This document shows positions 18,160 through 33,100 of a stretch of 64,000 bases of DNA, one piece after another. Below the pieces are notes generated by a model. The model saw nothing but the letters and a program-made list of their open reading frames with translations. It was not told the DNA's origin and did no database searches. Numbering within the stretch: the first letter of the stretch is position 1; each line of letters opens with the position of its first letter. This stretch comes from Nectonema munidae (Eukaryota > Nematomorpha > Nectonematoida > Nectonematidae): assembly GCA_030549495.1 (NCBI GenBank), contig JAUIRK010000511.1, forward strand, positions 1,028,001-1,092,000, given 5' to 3'. The translations under genes and the position numbers were made by a program.

Positions 18160-21100
18160 TGTGTGTGTAAGTACCTGTTGATTCCGAGTTTTGAGCCTCC
18201 AAGGTAGTTCCAGCCTCTCACATCACTCCACAATATCTTTTTGATCTAGGAACAATAATGTTTTATCAATACAACATGCTCATTTAAAAATGACTGAGAA
18301 ATTCAAAGGTCGTTCGCTAAGAAGTAAAAATCTTTCCTCCCCCTTTTCAAAGGTAAATTCGAATTCATAAGTTACGTTAACTACTTTGTTACGCATATTT
18401 AGTAAAACCAAATATCTTTCTTATCTTACAAAAAATGGAATATTCGGACTTTTCAGAAAATAAACTTTATATCGTTTATTTTGTCAAGCCTACTATTATG
18501 ATTTATGACACCGTGAAAAAAGAGGAAATATCGAGAGAGCGCTGCAAAATTTGGCAAATTAAAGGATTCTGTAAATAAGAAATAAAGGACGCGAGAAAAA
18601 TTGGGATTAATGGGCTGGAATAATTTTAGCGTTCAGCAAGCTTTCAATGTTTTTCTTTTTATTCAATTGAAAGGCATTCCTTCTGTTTTTCTGCGCAAAC
18701 TACCAAAATCACTCGATATCAACTTTGATTCATCACTCCTTGTTCAATTAAAATACTCATTCGAATATCTGAATCGCTGTTGAAATCAAAAAGTTAAAAG
18801 CAATGCAAAGAGAAATTTCATCTTTACGGAAGACATTTTTGATATGCCTTAAAAAGACTTACAAATGAAAGCGAATTCAATTTCAAAGGAATTCTTTGTA
18901 AAAGATGAATCTCCTACATTGAATGATGAAGCCGAACAGAAAACGCAATTTTGCCTAAAATACGCAGCTTGGAGTTTCTCCTAGTTTTAAATACTTACGT
19001 CGACAGTTGGAAACAAGAAAGTTAATATTCACAGAGAAGTTGGAAGTAAGTTTGGATTCCAATTGAGCTTCCCATCGCTAATTGATTACGCTCAAAAGGG
19101 GAATGAAACGTAATATAAACATATGGCATATGTTAATATATGTTCAGATGTGGAAGATAAGTTTACAAGAGAATTTAGAGTAAAAAATGAAATGTAAAAT
19201 TTTGATAACATATGGTGAAATTATATACAAAAATGATTTACCTTGTTTTTGCCCTCAGCAAATCCGACCATTCCATCTTGTATGGCTAAGACGTTGTAGC
19301 CAAGGCTCAGCGCATAGCGGACGAATGTTCGTACACAAGCATTGATTCCACAACACGGAGCACCAATGTTAATGACAGCAACCGTGAATTTGACCTAGAG
19401 ACACGATGAAATATATTTACAAGTTCAATGCACATACACATGTCATGGAAGTGATTAGAACAAAACTTTTTTATTTGAATATGTTGATTGCTTTTTCTTT
19501 TATATTGAATTTTATTTCAAGATACCGTAGAATCTCGAATATCCAGATTTTATCTCCAGGAGGAAGCCTGAAATAATTCATTCGATATTTTGACTAACGT
19601 TAATAAAAGTAAACCATTTTTAAATTATTTTGTCTCAATTTTCACTTCACCAAAATATTAGCAGGATCTATGAGCTGAAGATAATTTTAGATAAAATAAA
19701 ACTATTAGGGAAATATGTTCTGCGCAAAGTACACGCAGTATCTTTCCATCAATACCATATGGCGTTCATTAAAATACTACGTTATATCACTATAGAAATG
19801 GTTTCTAAATTCAAAAGCTAACTTAAATAAACATAAATTATATTTATACGCAGTGTCTTCTTGAGAAGTTAGAATTGATAAACTTTGATTAAACTAATCA
19901 AATCATCTTTTCAATAAAAAATTGAACATTTTGTTCTTAGGATGATGAATGCAATTTTTTATTTCAGAATAAGATTCATTTGAAACAAAAATTGAAATTA
20001 TTGGCAAAAATAGATCAGGCGGCAAAAAAAATAGCCAACGATGGCATAGGAAAATCACAAGTATAGAATGTTATTAAAGATAGAGAACCTATCGAAAATG
20101 TAGTTTGGAATTCTGAAAATTTAAAGGACATTGCTTTATTTGATTGTGTCAGTCCACTTTTTTGTTTCAAAGAAAAATAAGTCAGAAATAAACTTCACGA
20201 TTTTACATTTGCGTTATTCCGCCTTCAAATATCAACAGTTTAAAACGGGTTTCCAAAACTTTTTAAGTTAACAAAAAAAGACTATTTAAGAAAATATAAA
20301 ATACCTTACATTTTAAGGGTCAAGAGGGGTTCAATATATTTGTTTGTCACTTTTATTAGTGTTTTTAAAATAAACGTGTTTTTTGACTTCAGGTGGTAAA
20401 AGATTGACTACTTTCAGAATCAGTTAAGGTTAATATAAGATTTAGTGCTCTCTTCATCTTTTTATAAGAAATGTTATTGAATTTAATATTAGATTTTGTT
20501 ATAACTTTAAGTTCACAAAAATTCTATTTAAAAAATAAAGGAAAACTTTTGACTAAGATTAGAAATGATTTCATTCAGGCTCAGTTAACGTCTATTTTTT
20601 ATCACGGTAGAAACTTTTTTAATATTTTTGAAATAAGATACCAAATTTTAATGAGAGAAAAGTATTTATAAACTTCAGCTTGTGAAAAAATAGTTTTAAA
20701 AAGAAAATTGAATAATTTCAAGCCTCTTTAAACTTGGGTAAACATATAAGATTGTTTGACTTCTCTTCAATTTTTGAAAGACCAAAAATTCTCTTTAGCT
20801 CTTAAAAGAAGAAACGAATTTTGATAATAGCTTCTGTATAATGAGGGGGAAAAAATTTCAATATTCGTAGTATTCATGAATTTAAAAGGCCTCTATGATT
20901 GGCTGGAATGTTTTTTAAAGAGACGCAAATAAGACTTGAAAATTGGCATGAAGATGGTAAAGGTTCTGATGAATGGTTTGAAGGAACATCTTCAAGTTGA
21001 AGAGAGTATGAACTAAGAAACATATTCAATGCTGATGAGATTGGCCAATTTTCCAAAGTTCTGCCTTCTAGATCTATGCTTCTTAAAAATGAAACTTGTA

Positions 21101-24100
21101 AAAATGGCAAAACATCTAAATCTCGCTCAACCTCCTTATTTGGTGTTGCAAAAAAGTTGATTCCATTAGTTATCGATTCACGCAAGAAGTCAAGATGTTT
21201 CACAAAGAAATCTTTGCCTGTCAAATACTTTTCAAACAGCAATTCTTGAGTTTTCTGATTGATTGCCTATTTTAAACAAAGAAAGAAAGGAAGGGTAATT
21301 CCACTGCACATTTTGTGTGTTGAATATCTTTCAGATATTAAAGTTATCTTCTTACAATCGAATACAACTTCTCTCATCCAACCATTAGATATGGGTATTG
21401 TTAAAAACTTTAAATCATTTTATCCAATCAAATCTATTGCTTTAACTTTTTCCAATCTTGAGAAGGATTCATTTTGGATTTATTTACGGGATTTATGAGT
21501 AGGGTGATACTTTGCTGGATGGAGTCTTCTTTGCTCATAGTTCCACACAAGCGGTCCAATTGGGCCGTGAGATGAAAAAACTCAACGGAGGATGTTGTAA
21601 TAAAACCTTCCTACAGTTGAATGTGAAAAAAATAGCCACTTAAATTTTACATGGTTTAGTAAAAGTAATTCAAAACATATTTGAGTTACCCATGAAAAAT
21701 ACAGAAGTTGAAAGCTTGTTTAGTCAAATGAATATTATTAAAAGTAAACTAAGAAGAAATCAAATGGATTTGCATACCTCTAAAAGGTATTAAAGTTATT
21801 TGTTAAAAGTATACTCATGATGTGAAGTGTGGTTTGAAAAGTAGCAACAAAATTTGTTATGAATATGTCTCGCCTTCTGAAGTTATTGCAAACATTTGGC
21901 GGGAGTATAACAACAGTTTATGAATTGATAATAATAATCATAATCCGATTCTTCTAGTGAAGATTTTCAAGATTGTATATCTTATTTAAATTTTAAAGTA
22001 ATAAAGAAAAAAGATGGATGTTGGCAGCTGAGCGTGATAAGTTGATTACTAGAAGACGTGTCATGGCGGTATATATATTTCTTCATATTATTTCATTTAT
22101 TTCATATGTGAAACATCTTATTTTGGAGAAGGAGTGGGTCTTTACATAAATGAAAAGTATGTCAGTTTATATCAAAAAATGAATTTAATACCAAATTTTA
22201 CATTTGAATATTCAAAAAAGACAACCAAAACAATTTAAATCAATTTTTTGAAAACACCTTGATTGACACATGCGTAGTGAGCATCAATAATAATGTTATT
22301 ATAGCTGGTGATTAAAATATTGATAAAATAAAGGTTCATAGCAAAAAAGTCAGTATTGAATTGTAAAACTTGTTGCTATAGTTTTCCTGTTTCCCACAAT
22401 TTATACACTTACTCGTTACACACCTTCTAGTTCTACATTGATCGATAATATATTCACCAATATTTCACTAATTCTTGTTTTCATGTGATCTTTCCCTTAG
22501 CATCTTTGACATCTTTCTAATTTCCTCCTTTGTAAAAATTGAATGGAAAGAAAATGTACAGAAGAAGGTAAAGCTGCCATTCATTTAGGAAGAAACTTTT
22601 GTAGTGATGATTCTTTGAAGTTTTATAATCAACTAGAAGTTTGAATTATAAATGAGAAATCGTCTATTGACAGCTATTATAGAATTTTTGTTGCCAAAAT
22701 ACAAAAAAGTTAGATTGTAATTTTGATTCGGTCAAAAAAGCCAGTAGTAAATCGACTAATATTTAGAATGGTTTTGAATTAAAGTACTCACCTATGGAAA
22801 AATAAGATTTACAAAATTTTTGTAAAACTCAGAGTGAGATATTTTTAAAGCTGATTAGAAAGAAGTAGAATCTTGAAGTTAGAGAAAAGCAAAACAAAAT
22901 TATTGATGAATTTTAAGTGAAAATGAATACATTAGTAAAAAACTTGGAAGTTGTTGATATATTCGACATTTGGAAAGAATGAATTGCTTACTAATGTCCA
23001 TCTAGATTCTGAAAAGCTAAATTCTCATTTAAAAATAATGAAGGAAATCTTGAACACATTCGCAAAGATTAAGACATTATTTGTATGAAGTAATAACCAA
23101 AAATTAAATACAGATAACTTTTTTCAATAACTAGATATGCTCAAGTTGCGATTAGACCTACAACAAACTGGCAAGAATTAATGAAATAGCATTAAAAGAT
23201 AGGGTACAAATTATCTTCAATAAAATTCATGAAGAAAGTTTTTCATTTCTCTTAAAATTGAGAAAGTTTCCTGTACACAAATCTGGATACTTCTTAGAAT
23301 AAACAGTTTTTGCAAAAATTTTAGGTTATCAATGACCAGCATTTGTCTTTTAATAGGTTTTCTACTAACTTGGTATTCTCAGTGTATCAAGGTGTGTGCA
23401 AGGGGAACAAAAAACTAAAGGAGTACAAGAAGGATGAACACACGAAGAGACACACAAGGAACACACTCAAAAAATGTGCACACACAGAGAGAGAGAGAGA
23501 AACACTCGGAAACGATGAGGATAAAATTACTTGTGGTTGAGTCTGTCAGAGTTTTAATTTTTCATGGATGGACGATCGTTTTCGTGGAATTTGAATTTTT
23601 TTTTAAGGCGTAGAGAGAAGAGAGGCATATGATTGGTTAAAAGTATAAAATAAAAATGTGTTTAAATTCCTTGAAAAAATGAAACGAGTTATATATTATT
23701 TTATGCAGTGCTCGTTTTAAAGGCCTGATTGAATCATTTTAACAAAAGAAGCCAAATCAACTTTCTCTATCATACTTTGCATAAAGTTGTACTCTTATTA
23801 TTCCTTGGATAACGCAATTGTTAGCGTCCTACGCCAAAAGAATTACATTTTGAAGGGTTAAGCGTGGAAAATTCGAAAAAACTGCCCAAACATAATTTTT
23901 TATAAAAAAAAAACTATTCAAAAATTTAAATTGAAAGCAAAAAGTCGATTTTTCAAAAATGTTATTACAAAGTATTGGAGTGTGCATCTGGACGTTGAAT
24001 GAAAAAGGTTGCAATCGAACTTTTGCAAAAAAAGTTTAGCAGCGTTGACATTAAATCTCTTTATGTAATAAAGATTATTTGACACCGACGTTGAAATTAT

Positions 24101-27100
24101 TTAGCTAGGAGAGGTAGTAGGCAATGAGGATAAAATCACACGCTATCTTACATATGTATAATATATACAGCATTGGATAAGTGAAAACATTCTTTCAATG
24201 CGTGTCTTTTGCTTAGGATAGATTAAAAGATGGGGGAGAACGAGGAAGAATAAGAAAAGGCGTTACCTCAATTTGACTGGGTGGGCGCAAGTTGCTTAAT
24301 TTTTGATAGATTTGAAGATTATTGCAAAAACTTCTAAGAAACAAAGTAAAATTTTACAAAAGTTTTAAATGTTTATATCGATCTACAAATATTAGAATGC
24401 ACTGCAATTGAAACGCATGACCTTCAAACGAAGTGCCTGTTTCTGAAATGTTAAATGGCGTTAAAAGGTATGGAGACGTACCTGCCTCGGAGTTGAACTG
24501 CCAATTCGTACTTCTTTTCGGCCATTGCTTGAGTGACGGCCTTAGTCTGTTCCACCGCCATCATCATGGGAACACGGATGATGTGATTTTTGTGAATGGC
24601 AATGACTTGAGCCAACGGATTCTTCATCTGGCGAGCGCTTAGCAACGCCAATACCGCCTCCGCCCCCATTCTGCAAGCCTACGCAAAGAATTACTACATT
24701 GAAATGAAAAGTGATTTTACATTCTCAACCGTTTTTCTCTTATGGATACTTTTTAAAAAATAAAATTTTTATGGCCCCCTTATTTTTTATTTCTACCAAT
24801 TAAATTTTTAAGTACTTTTATTTAGCAAAAAAATCTCGACTGAAGGCTTTAAACAAAAAAATAAAAATAAAGTATATTTTGATCACTTTTAATATCAAGC
24901 CTAATTCAACAAGATGGAAAAACAGTCACATATAACTATTTTTTTTGCTATAATATTCACAAAATTCTTTAAACAAGATTAATCTTTTTAATATAGACCC
25001 TTTGCAAAATTTTGTGAACAGCTAACTTTAAATATTCTTATATGGACCCCTCTAAAAATATTGTGAACGCCATCGGGGTCCACATGGACCACGCTGGGGA
25101 ACACTGACCTAAATAAATAACAGAGAGATGCGGATGAAGGGGTGTGTCATATTATTATGTATTGCAAAATATAAGCGAGGAATATAGTTTTGTTTGAGTC
25201 TTTTTAAAAGTTTATTGTTGTTTCTTTACCAAGTAAGTTAGGAATAAGAAAAAGATTTAAAGTGAAAAAACCTACTCCGTTAGCGCCTCATTTCCCAATC
25301 CCAATCTCAAAAAACTCAAATCAGAAATTTGTAGTGTTAGACAACACCATTATTCATTGAGGATCTAATTTTTTTTTAAGACTGATCATTTGCATTCATT
25401 TTAAACGAAATTTCATAAAGTCTTCATACGAATAACGAATTTCATAAAGATGTCACACTTGTCCTCACTCAAAGGGCTGGCCTTTATTTAAAGTTGGCAG
25501 GGCTAACAAATGGGTTAACTTGAAGAATAGCGGTTAAAAAATTTAGTAATGAAAATTTAATAGCATAAAGAACACAAATAGCGTGCTTAGACCAGATTCA
25601 CTTTAAAACACTATTGCGCTAATGAGTGTTTGTTCAAAATGTTTCATACTTCTCTATCATAAAGCACTCGAGTAGTGCCAAGTCGAACTACAAAAGTTTA
25701 CTGAGAGCATAAACATATGTGGAACGAATTTGGTGTTATTTTTAAAAATCACGGTAATGAAGGGTTCATGATTTAATTGATCCCATTGGAATCCACAAAA
25801 ATCCTTCCTTCCTTCCTTTCATTCATGATTTCTCGATCTTGAGAGGTTAGTTTTCATCATTATAAGTTATTAAAATTAGTTATTTCATCGAAACAACGTC
25901 CTACAAAACATTATTTTACAGGAAACACACTTACCCTATTATTCATGTCCATTAGCAAAAAGTAATTAGAAGGATGTGATTTAGGTAGATTAAAGTATAA
26001 ACCCTTCAAAATTTAGAGTATTTAAATAAAACTTTTAAAAATACTATAATTTAATTTTGATTTTTTTTGTTTTTTATTTGAAATAATGATGCATCGCGAG
26101 TCATAAATTTTTTTTGTAGCATGACACTTTTTTCCATTTGAGAATACTTGCAATAAATGTTTCATTTTTGCCTTGAAACATATTATTCCCGGTTATAATC
26201 TAAATCTAAAAAACTATGCCAATAAATCTTTCAATTTTTTATAATATTATCTTTGAAAGGTGATAGATGACATCAAAATAATTCCAAAAATAACAGGTAA
26301 ATGTTACCAAAATTCTGTCAAAGGCTGAAGGATTTCCTCCACGTTGAACATGGCCCAAGATGGTAACTCTTGTATCAAGTTTCAAGCGATCTGAAATCGT
26401 CTAGTGCAAAGAAAGGAAATGATATAACAACTGCAAAAGAAAACTACCAACTCTAAGCCAATATCCTCTTATCACATAGTGTTTTCAATAAGGGCATGCT
26501 TAATTGGAATTTTAGGAAAGAGGAAAAAGTGGCCTCTACCCCCTTGATACAACTTTGGCCCTATTGAAATTACACAAACTTAAGGAATACTCTTGTCTTA
26601 ACGCGCATAATAATAGATTCCAAAGAGAGTCTTTAGAACATATTTTGACCTTGGAGCACCAAATGCTGAATCAGCTCAGCCATGAATTATGTTCCCCAAA
26701 GATTTAGAAAAGAGAGCGCTTTCAACAACTGGCGAGAAAGAAGCATTAAGAAAGGATAGGCCTTGGACACGCGATAAGTAGTGATCACGGTCTCTCCATC
26801 CCTCGATCGTAGTCGTATACAATAAAATCAGGCGGAACGTGTTGCATTGTCCAGTTCGCCTCTAATTTGGTCAAAAACAGTAGCTATTTGAAAATGTTGC
26901 TACCGTATCTAGTATTTTTTTTCTCAAAATGTGATGCCCTATCACGGGCATAATGAAACTCTCGTGTTACCTATAAATCCTACTTTCAAAAAATACAAGA
27001 TTTTGCATAGTTATAAATATTAAAATCAAGATCCTGTGAAGAATTTATTAGAGTCCTAGATAAAGCGTTATTCACGTAATTAGAGACGAAATAGAAGAAT

Positions 27101-30100
27101 CGGGAATGTACTCAATGGTAATAGATGAGGTAAACAAGAATAACGGACGTGAAGGATTATTATCGAAAAATTTGAAGCGACCACCATCTTAAAGAGAATT
27201 CTTGTAGATGAGGTGTTGTCAATCAAGACCAAACACACATGAACCAAATCATCCACTCTCAACCAGTCACAAACTATTTAACACACTACAAAAAAACAAC
27301 ATCATCAACAAACCTCAGAGTCAACAAATCGCCACTACTACACGAATACATGAACAAAATTAGCCCTGACACACACAACAGCCCAATACGCCCCCTATGT
27401 AACACCAAGACACACAGCGCTCAACATCTGTTCTCATGTACACACTTACACACATCCCTCACTCCTATTAACCTTTGGACCCACCCAGTATCAGTCAGCC
27501 AATTGCTCGTGAGGTGAAGGGACAGCTTGACAAACAAGATAAATGATACGGCCATCATCGATCTGTCGACACACAGATGACAACTCGTGGAGGCAAACAA
27601 CGAGAAGAACAACAACAAGGATTATTATCAATTTGCCTTTCCTATGTTAAGAACTATATATCATATACGAGCGATTTTTTTCTCTTATTAAAAGTAGTGA
27701 TGAGATCATTATTAAAAACAATGTAGTTTGACTTGATAAAATCTCTGTAGTTATGGTGGAATTAGAAGCTGTTCGTTCACTAAACTAAAAATGTTTATAA
27801 TAGATTTTGAAAATTATAAAAAAAGTTCCCAACCCCCAAATTTTGAAGATGTGCACGCCTCTGATGTAAATGTATATGTTTTCAATTAATTAATTAATAT
27901 TATAACTATAAAATATACCTTTGTTTGACGAATTCTAACGCGGACTACAGTGTTCAAAGCGCCTAAAAAACCGACCCTGAGAGAGCATCCTTGAATGTGA
28001 TGGCCAAGATTTCACGTGTAAAAGACCTTCAATATAAACTACTCAAAATATGGCCGAAAGAAAATTCATTTCGCTAAAAAAATGTTATGCTTTATGTTGA
28101 TCATACTGGCAACAGTATGACACGATGAGAGATTCGTGATTTATTGGTTAGATGGATCAAAAGTTACAAACAGAACTCTTTCAAAGCATCCGAAATTTTA
28201 GAAATCTATTGTCTTAATCCGCCAGGCAATGGCCAAGCAAACATACATGAAGAGCACATATAGAAGTGTGGCTGGTTGTGTCAATCTTACTCCAGAAGAG
28301 ATTACCAATGGACGGATTTGAGAGGGAATTCAGGATGTAAGTGATCAATGCCAGGTTGACTCTGTGAACTCCATGCTGCTAACTGGATTTTCCTAATCAA
28401 CCAGAAGTGCTCATGCACCAGAGATGTCTAGTACACAGCCTGGCATAATCATTATTTTATTGAACACCATCGGCCTATGGAACTTTCGAACACGGCTGAC
28501 AGAAGACTGAAGGAAGGCATTGACGCTATTCCAAAGGAAGTAGGCTGCCGATAAGGATGGTCACAAAGAATTTCATATTCTTCCTTTGGGCAACGGCCCA
28601 TAAGAGTGGAACTGTGAGAAACGATGGTTTCTCAGAGAAGGATAGTTCTGAACTATCTAAAAAGGTCCAATAACAATGATATTATTGGAGGGCCTTTTTT
28701 GAGCCTGGAAAGTAGAGTGGAAGACTGCGTCAGACAGATAACTGGAGCAGTATCATCCAGTATGGATCATCTAACCAGGTGTGTGGGAAAGTACACGAGT
28801 TGGTTGATAAGAATCAAGGGAAGCTATCTCGCTCGTCCTCTACGAATGCACTCAGCCGGTCCCTTTGCCGGCTATGCTTGATAAACCACCCCCTTCTACT
28901 CCAATTACTAAAGGCAGTCAGAGAGGTTGGTGATACTTGAGATCAGTTAAAACAGGGAAAGAACCTCATCTCTATCCATAAATTTATTAAATAGTTTATA
29001 ATTAAAATTTTTTCATTTCTTATATTTAATATATATGTTTTATTGCAAACATATATATCGTTTATATAATAGGATCGCTCCCGAGGATATAATAATATAG
29101 CGCGTGCCTACTCTTTTTATCATTAGAGAAATTTTAAACACGGTTTTTGAGGAATAATCTTACAAAATGAATCAAAGGTTTTAGAGTATGCACATTCCGT
29201 GTGTTTTACTATGATGAAATTTGACACCGTAACCATATATATGCCACTCCAAGTCCTCCCGTATGAGGCCCGTGGTGTTTAGCAAAATGCCCTGGGGCAA
29301 ACGCAGACAGGCTAGGCATAAGCAAATTTTTATCATGACAAAAAGTTAAAGAAAAAAAAATGCAAACTTTTCTAACTAATTCTGAAGAAATTCCGTTACC
29401 ACTTCTGTCAATAGCTCCTTCAGAAACTATCACAATATTCAAGCGTTGGCCTTGTTCACGTTCCTATCGTAAATAAGAAAAAAAGTTGAGTAAATGTATA
29501 ATCAGAAGAAGTGGATTCTCAAACATCTTTGATTCATTCACTAATCAATGCTAAAGAAAGGAAGGCTATTTTTTTATATTATAAAAAATATGAATCCCTA
29601 TTTGCATACTACACCCTATTATTACATTCTTCCTTCACATACTTTGTTCATTGTTTTCTACTTTTTGCTTTTTTTTATATTATATAGATTGCCATTAATC
29701 TCAAAACAAACACATTTGCATTCAGAAAAAAAACATAACAATCCATATATACCAGGAAAACTCTGTAATTTTGTCTACGTCTTAAAATCTATTTCTTTTT
29801 TAGTTCAATTTTGTTTGCAATTAAATCGAGTAGAAGCCGTTTTAAATAATAATCGAATATTATAATTATAATAGTCGCGTGTTATCGAAATTTATAAGAA
29901 CAAATCTTTTATATATATATATAAGGTATTATATCATTTGTTCATTTAGTGTTATCAATCTTATATGAATATTGCATTTCTAAAGAAGGTAAACGCTAAT
30001 TTTACAAGTGTATGTATTTTATTCAATATTTTTTCTTGGTTTTCAAAACGACACAAAAATAACTGAAGAAACAAATAATTAAACTATATTTAGTTTATGA

Positions 30101-33100
30101 AATATAATCGAAATTATAATAATTTTAAAATGTTGTTTTTTTGTGATTTCAAAATGTAGAATAATTTTTTTTTAAAAATTTAACATAAAATTCAAAGAAA
30201 ACCTAATCTTTGATAAAAATCAACTTATAAGTTCATATGGTATGTCAATAATAATTCTCCTTTCGAAGTCAACGAAATTTCTTTTTAGGAATCTTAAAGT
30301 ATTAAGATTAGTGAGAAAATGATCCAGTGGTGTCAGAATATGTCTCGGTGTTGGTAATGATAAACACCATTAAGAAGAAAATGAAGCAAGTGCAAAGGAG
30401 GAAGATAGAATTTTAATGCTCAAACGGAAGATCTCAAAAATAAATTTTGTAATCTAGTACGACGCCTCAAAATCGCCATTTAGTGATTGGGAGATATTGG
30501 GAATGAAAAGGAATTTACCGATAATAATCTATCACACATGTCATCTTGCCAATTATCTGGAGGAGGCATTTCGGGAATGAAAACATAGTCCGCTTCTGTC
30601 ACAATCGACGATACGAGAGCCAGATAACTGTCACGCAAATCATGTTAAAAGGAGAGATTTTAGAGAAAAATGCAAATCATATCATACCCACAATGCCTGC
30701 CCATAACTTCCATAACAAAGCATCGCTTATGACTAAAACAAAAAAAACATTTTCATTCAGAAAAAAACACAAAAAGTAAAATTCATTTAATTTTTCAATT
30801 TGCTATTTACATTACTGACAATTGTTTATTGAAAACACGGTATACAAATAGCAAAAAAATTTCATAGCTATGGCTCAATAACCCCCCCCCCCCCTGTGAA
30901 TACCATATATATATATATAGAAAAGCAAAGGCGCACATCCTCAAATTTTTTGAGGATAATTAGCAAATTTATTATGAAAGAATTTTCGTCCAATGAACGT
31001 GCACTGTAAGCTGTCAATCACTCCAAATCACCCAATCATCAAAGACATTCTTGGTGCTTGGGAGTGACAACACCGTAACTATGTATTTATATACTTTTAA
31101 TTGAAATAATTTTAATGCTAAAATATAAAATGTCCGCTTGAGTATTTGAATTCATTTAAAAAAAAAGGAAAAACAAAATTTTGTTGGCCAAAAATTACGC
31201 CCACATGAAATCGTGAAAATACAGCAAATTATAAATTTGATGCATCAATAACTTCACGAAAACAAATTTAGCAACAAGCGGAATTCACAACAAAGTAGTG
31301 ATGAGACGAGTATTTGAAACCGAAATGATATATCAAAAGGCGTGCAATACTATCGTATTGGCGAAATTTGCGAAGATCTCCGATACTTTTATTCCAATTC
31401 TCCCAAACATCTACATTTAAAGTATATGAATATTCAAATGATATTCTAAATATATCTAATTCTCTGAAAGGTTGAATGAACATTGCACTTTACATTTTAA
31501 AATTTGGCTTGAAAGTGAAAAATTAGCCAACTTTAATTAATTTTAATAAATTGATGGTTCTTGGGTTCGATTCAGTATCAGCCAACTTTTTTCATAGCTC
31601 GATACAAGATGAAAGCTCTTCGCGGTGCCTTTACATTTATAAACACAGTAAACCCCAATACAACCAGTGCTATATTATATAAAGTCGCGACGCATAGATT
31701 TTCTAATTTATAGGGTTCGTTCATATATATATATATTCAGCGCTACGAAACCGTATAGAAGAAATAACTTATGAGCAGCCATATTTAAAAAGAGAACAGT
31801 ATTGAAAGAATTCTAAAACTCTGCAGATAGAATGAGTTTTTTCAAAGGCAAACATTCGACTACTTGAGATTGTAGACGCTAACTGTGCAAATGGCTGAAT
31901 TATAGAAAATATCCAATTTCACATTTTAGAACCCTTTTAGAGTGTAGCACTCGTCCCTGAAATGAACATTGAATGAGCAAAGTCTGTTTTCCAGAAAACT
32001 GGAAGCAAATTTTTCAAATCAAGAGAAATGAGAATCTTAATCAAGGAAAAGCGGAATTGGAATTAGCACTTTGGGGAATTTGCAACCATGCCGCAAAATG
32101 TTGGCATCGTCTCATCACTACAGCAAAGAAAAGCGAAGCCACACACGCACCCACATAAACAAGTGCAAATGAGGGAGTACCTGAAGGCAGTTGTTGTTAT
32201 GGCATCCGTTGCTTCAATTATTCGCGTCAACGCAGAATCAGCTCCGAGAGTCATATCGGTGGAACAAAAGTCATTATCGATGGATCCAACGAGGCCAACA
32301 ACATACAATTCTGAATTTCTATCTCTTGCCGCTTGATCTATTCTTCCTGAAAAAGGATTTCGTTTTTATATACATGACGTTTTGAATCGAAAATTCTACT
32401 TATTCAAAAAAAGGATATAAAAAAGATGTATATTGAAGGTCCTTCTATAACTATTTTTCAGATATGCTAAAAAATGGTATTGGAAGAAAGCCCCCAGCCA
32501 CTTCTGAATCCGCGACTGACCCCTTGCGTAGATAGATAATATACCCGTTGAAACGAGTTCATCAATCAATGACTGCCATTCCAGCTTGAATAAATTTGCG
32601 CCCGTTAGGCTGCCATCTCCTCCGATGCAAACGAGATTTGTAATGCCATGCAAGATCAGATTCTCAGCTGCCTTCAATCTGCCCCAGCGCTCTTTGAAGT
32701 CCATACAGCGGGCAGAGCCGATGATCGTTCCACCCTAAAGCATTGCAAAGAAGGATTTTTCATGATTCGCCTTATGAAACGTTGAAAGGCTAACATTTCA
32801 TTTCATATCAACTTTCCTCCCTTCCGAGTACGTTCATGATACTTTTATAGGTCATTGACCTCAAAAATTTGTGACATTTTTTTGTGATGAGAACGCACGA
32901 ACTTTTATGTTAAAATATAAGGGGCAATAACATATTCTTAATACAGAATACAACAATGCGTATATATACATGTATTTTGCTTTCGATAAGAGTTTATGCG
33001 GTCTATAGTCAGTCTAGTTATTGTACAGTAAAAGTATCCATATGTATTTATTTTTATCTGTTACACATATGTTTGTATTCTTCCTTTAAAAAATTAAAGT

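Noticed and set aside
17954-18202. 82-residue minus-strand frame rich in His-Thr repeats
   Set aside because: It is only a translation of the (CA)n microsatellite beside the PFK exon 13 donor.
20874-21242. 122-codon minus-strand frame
   Set aside because: Antisense to the recognisable Tigger DDE relic on the plus strand.
31550-31590. Isolated box-B-like GGGTTCGATTC
   Set aside because: No box A, no acceptor stem and no matching copy in the window.
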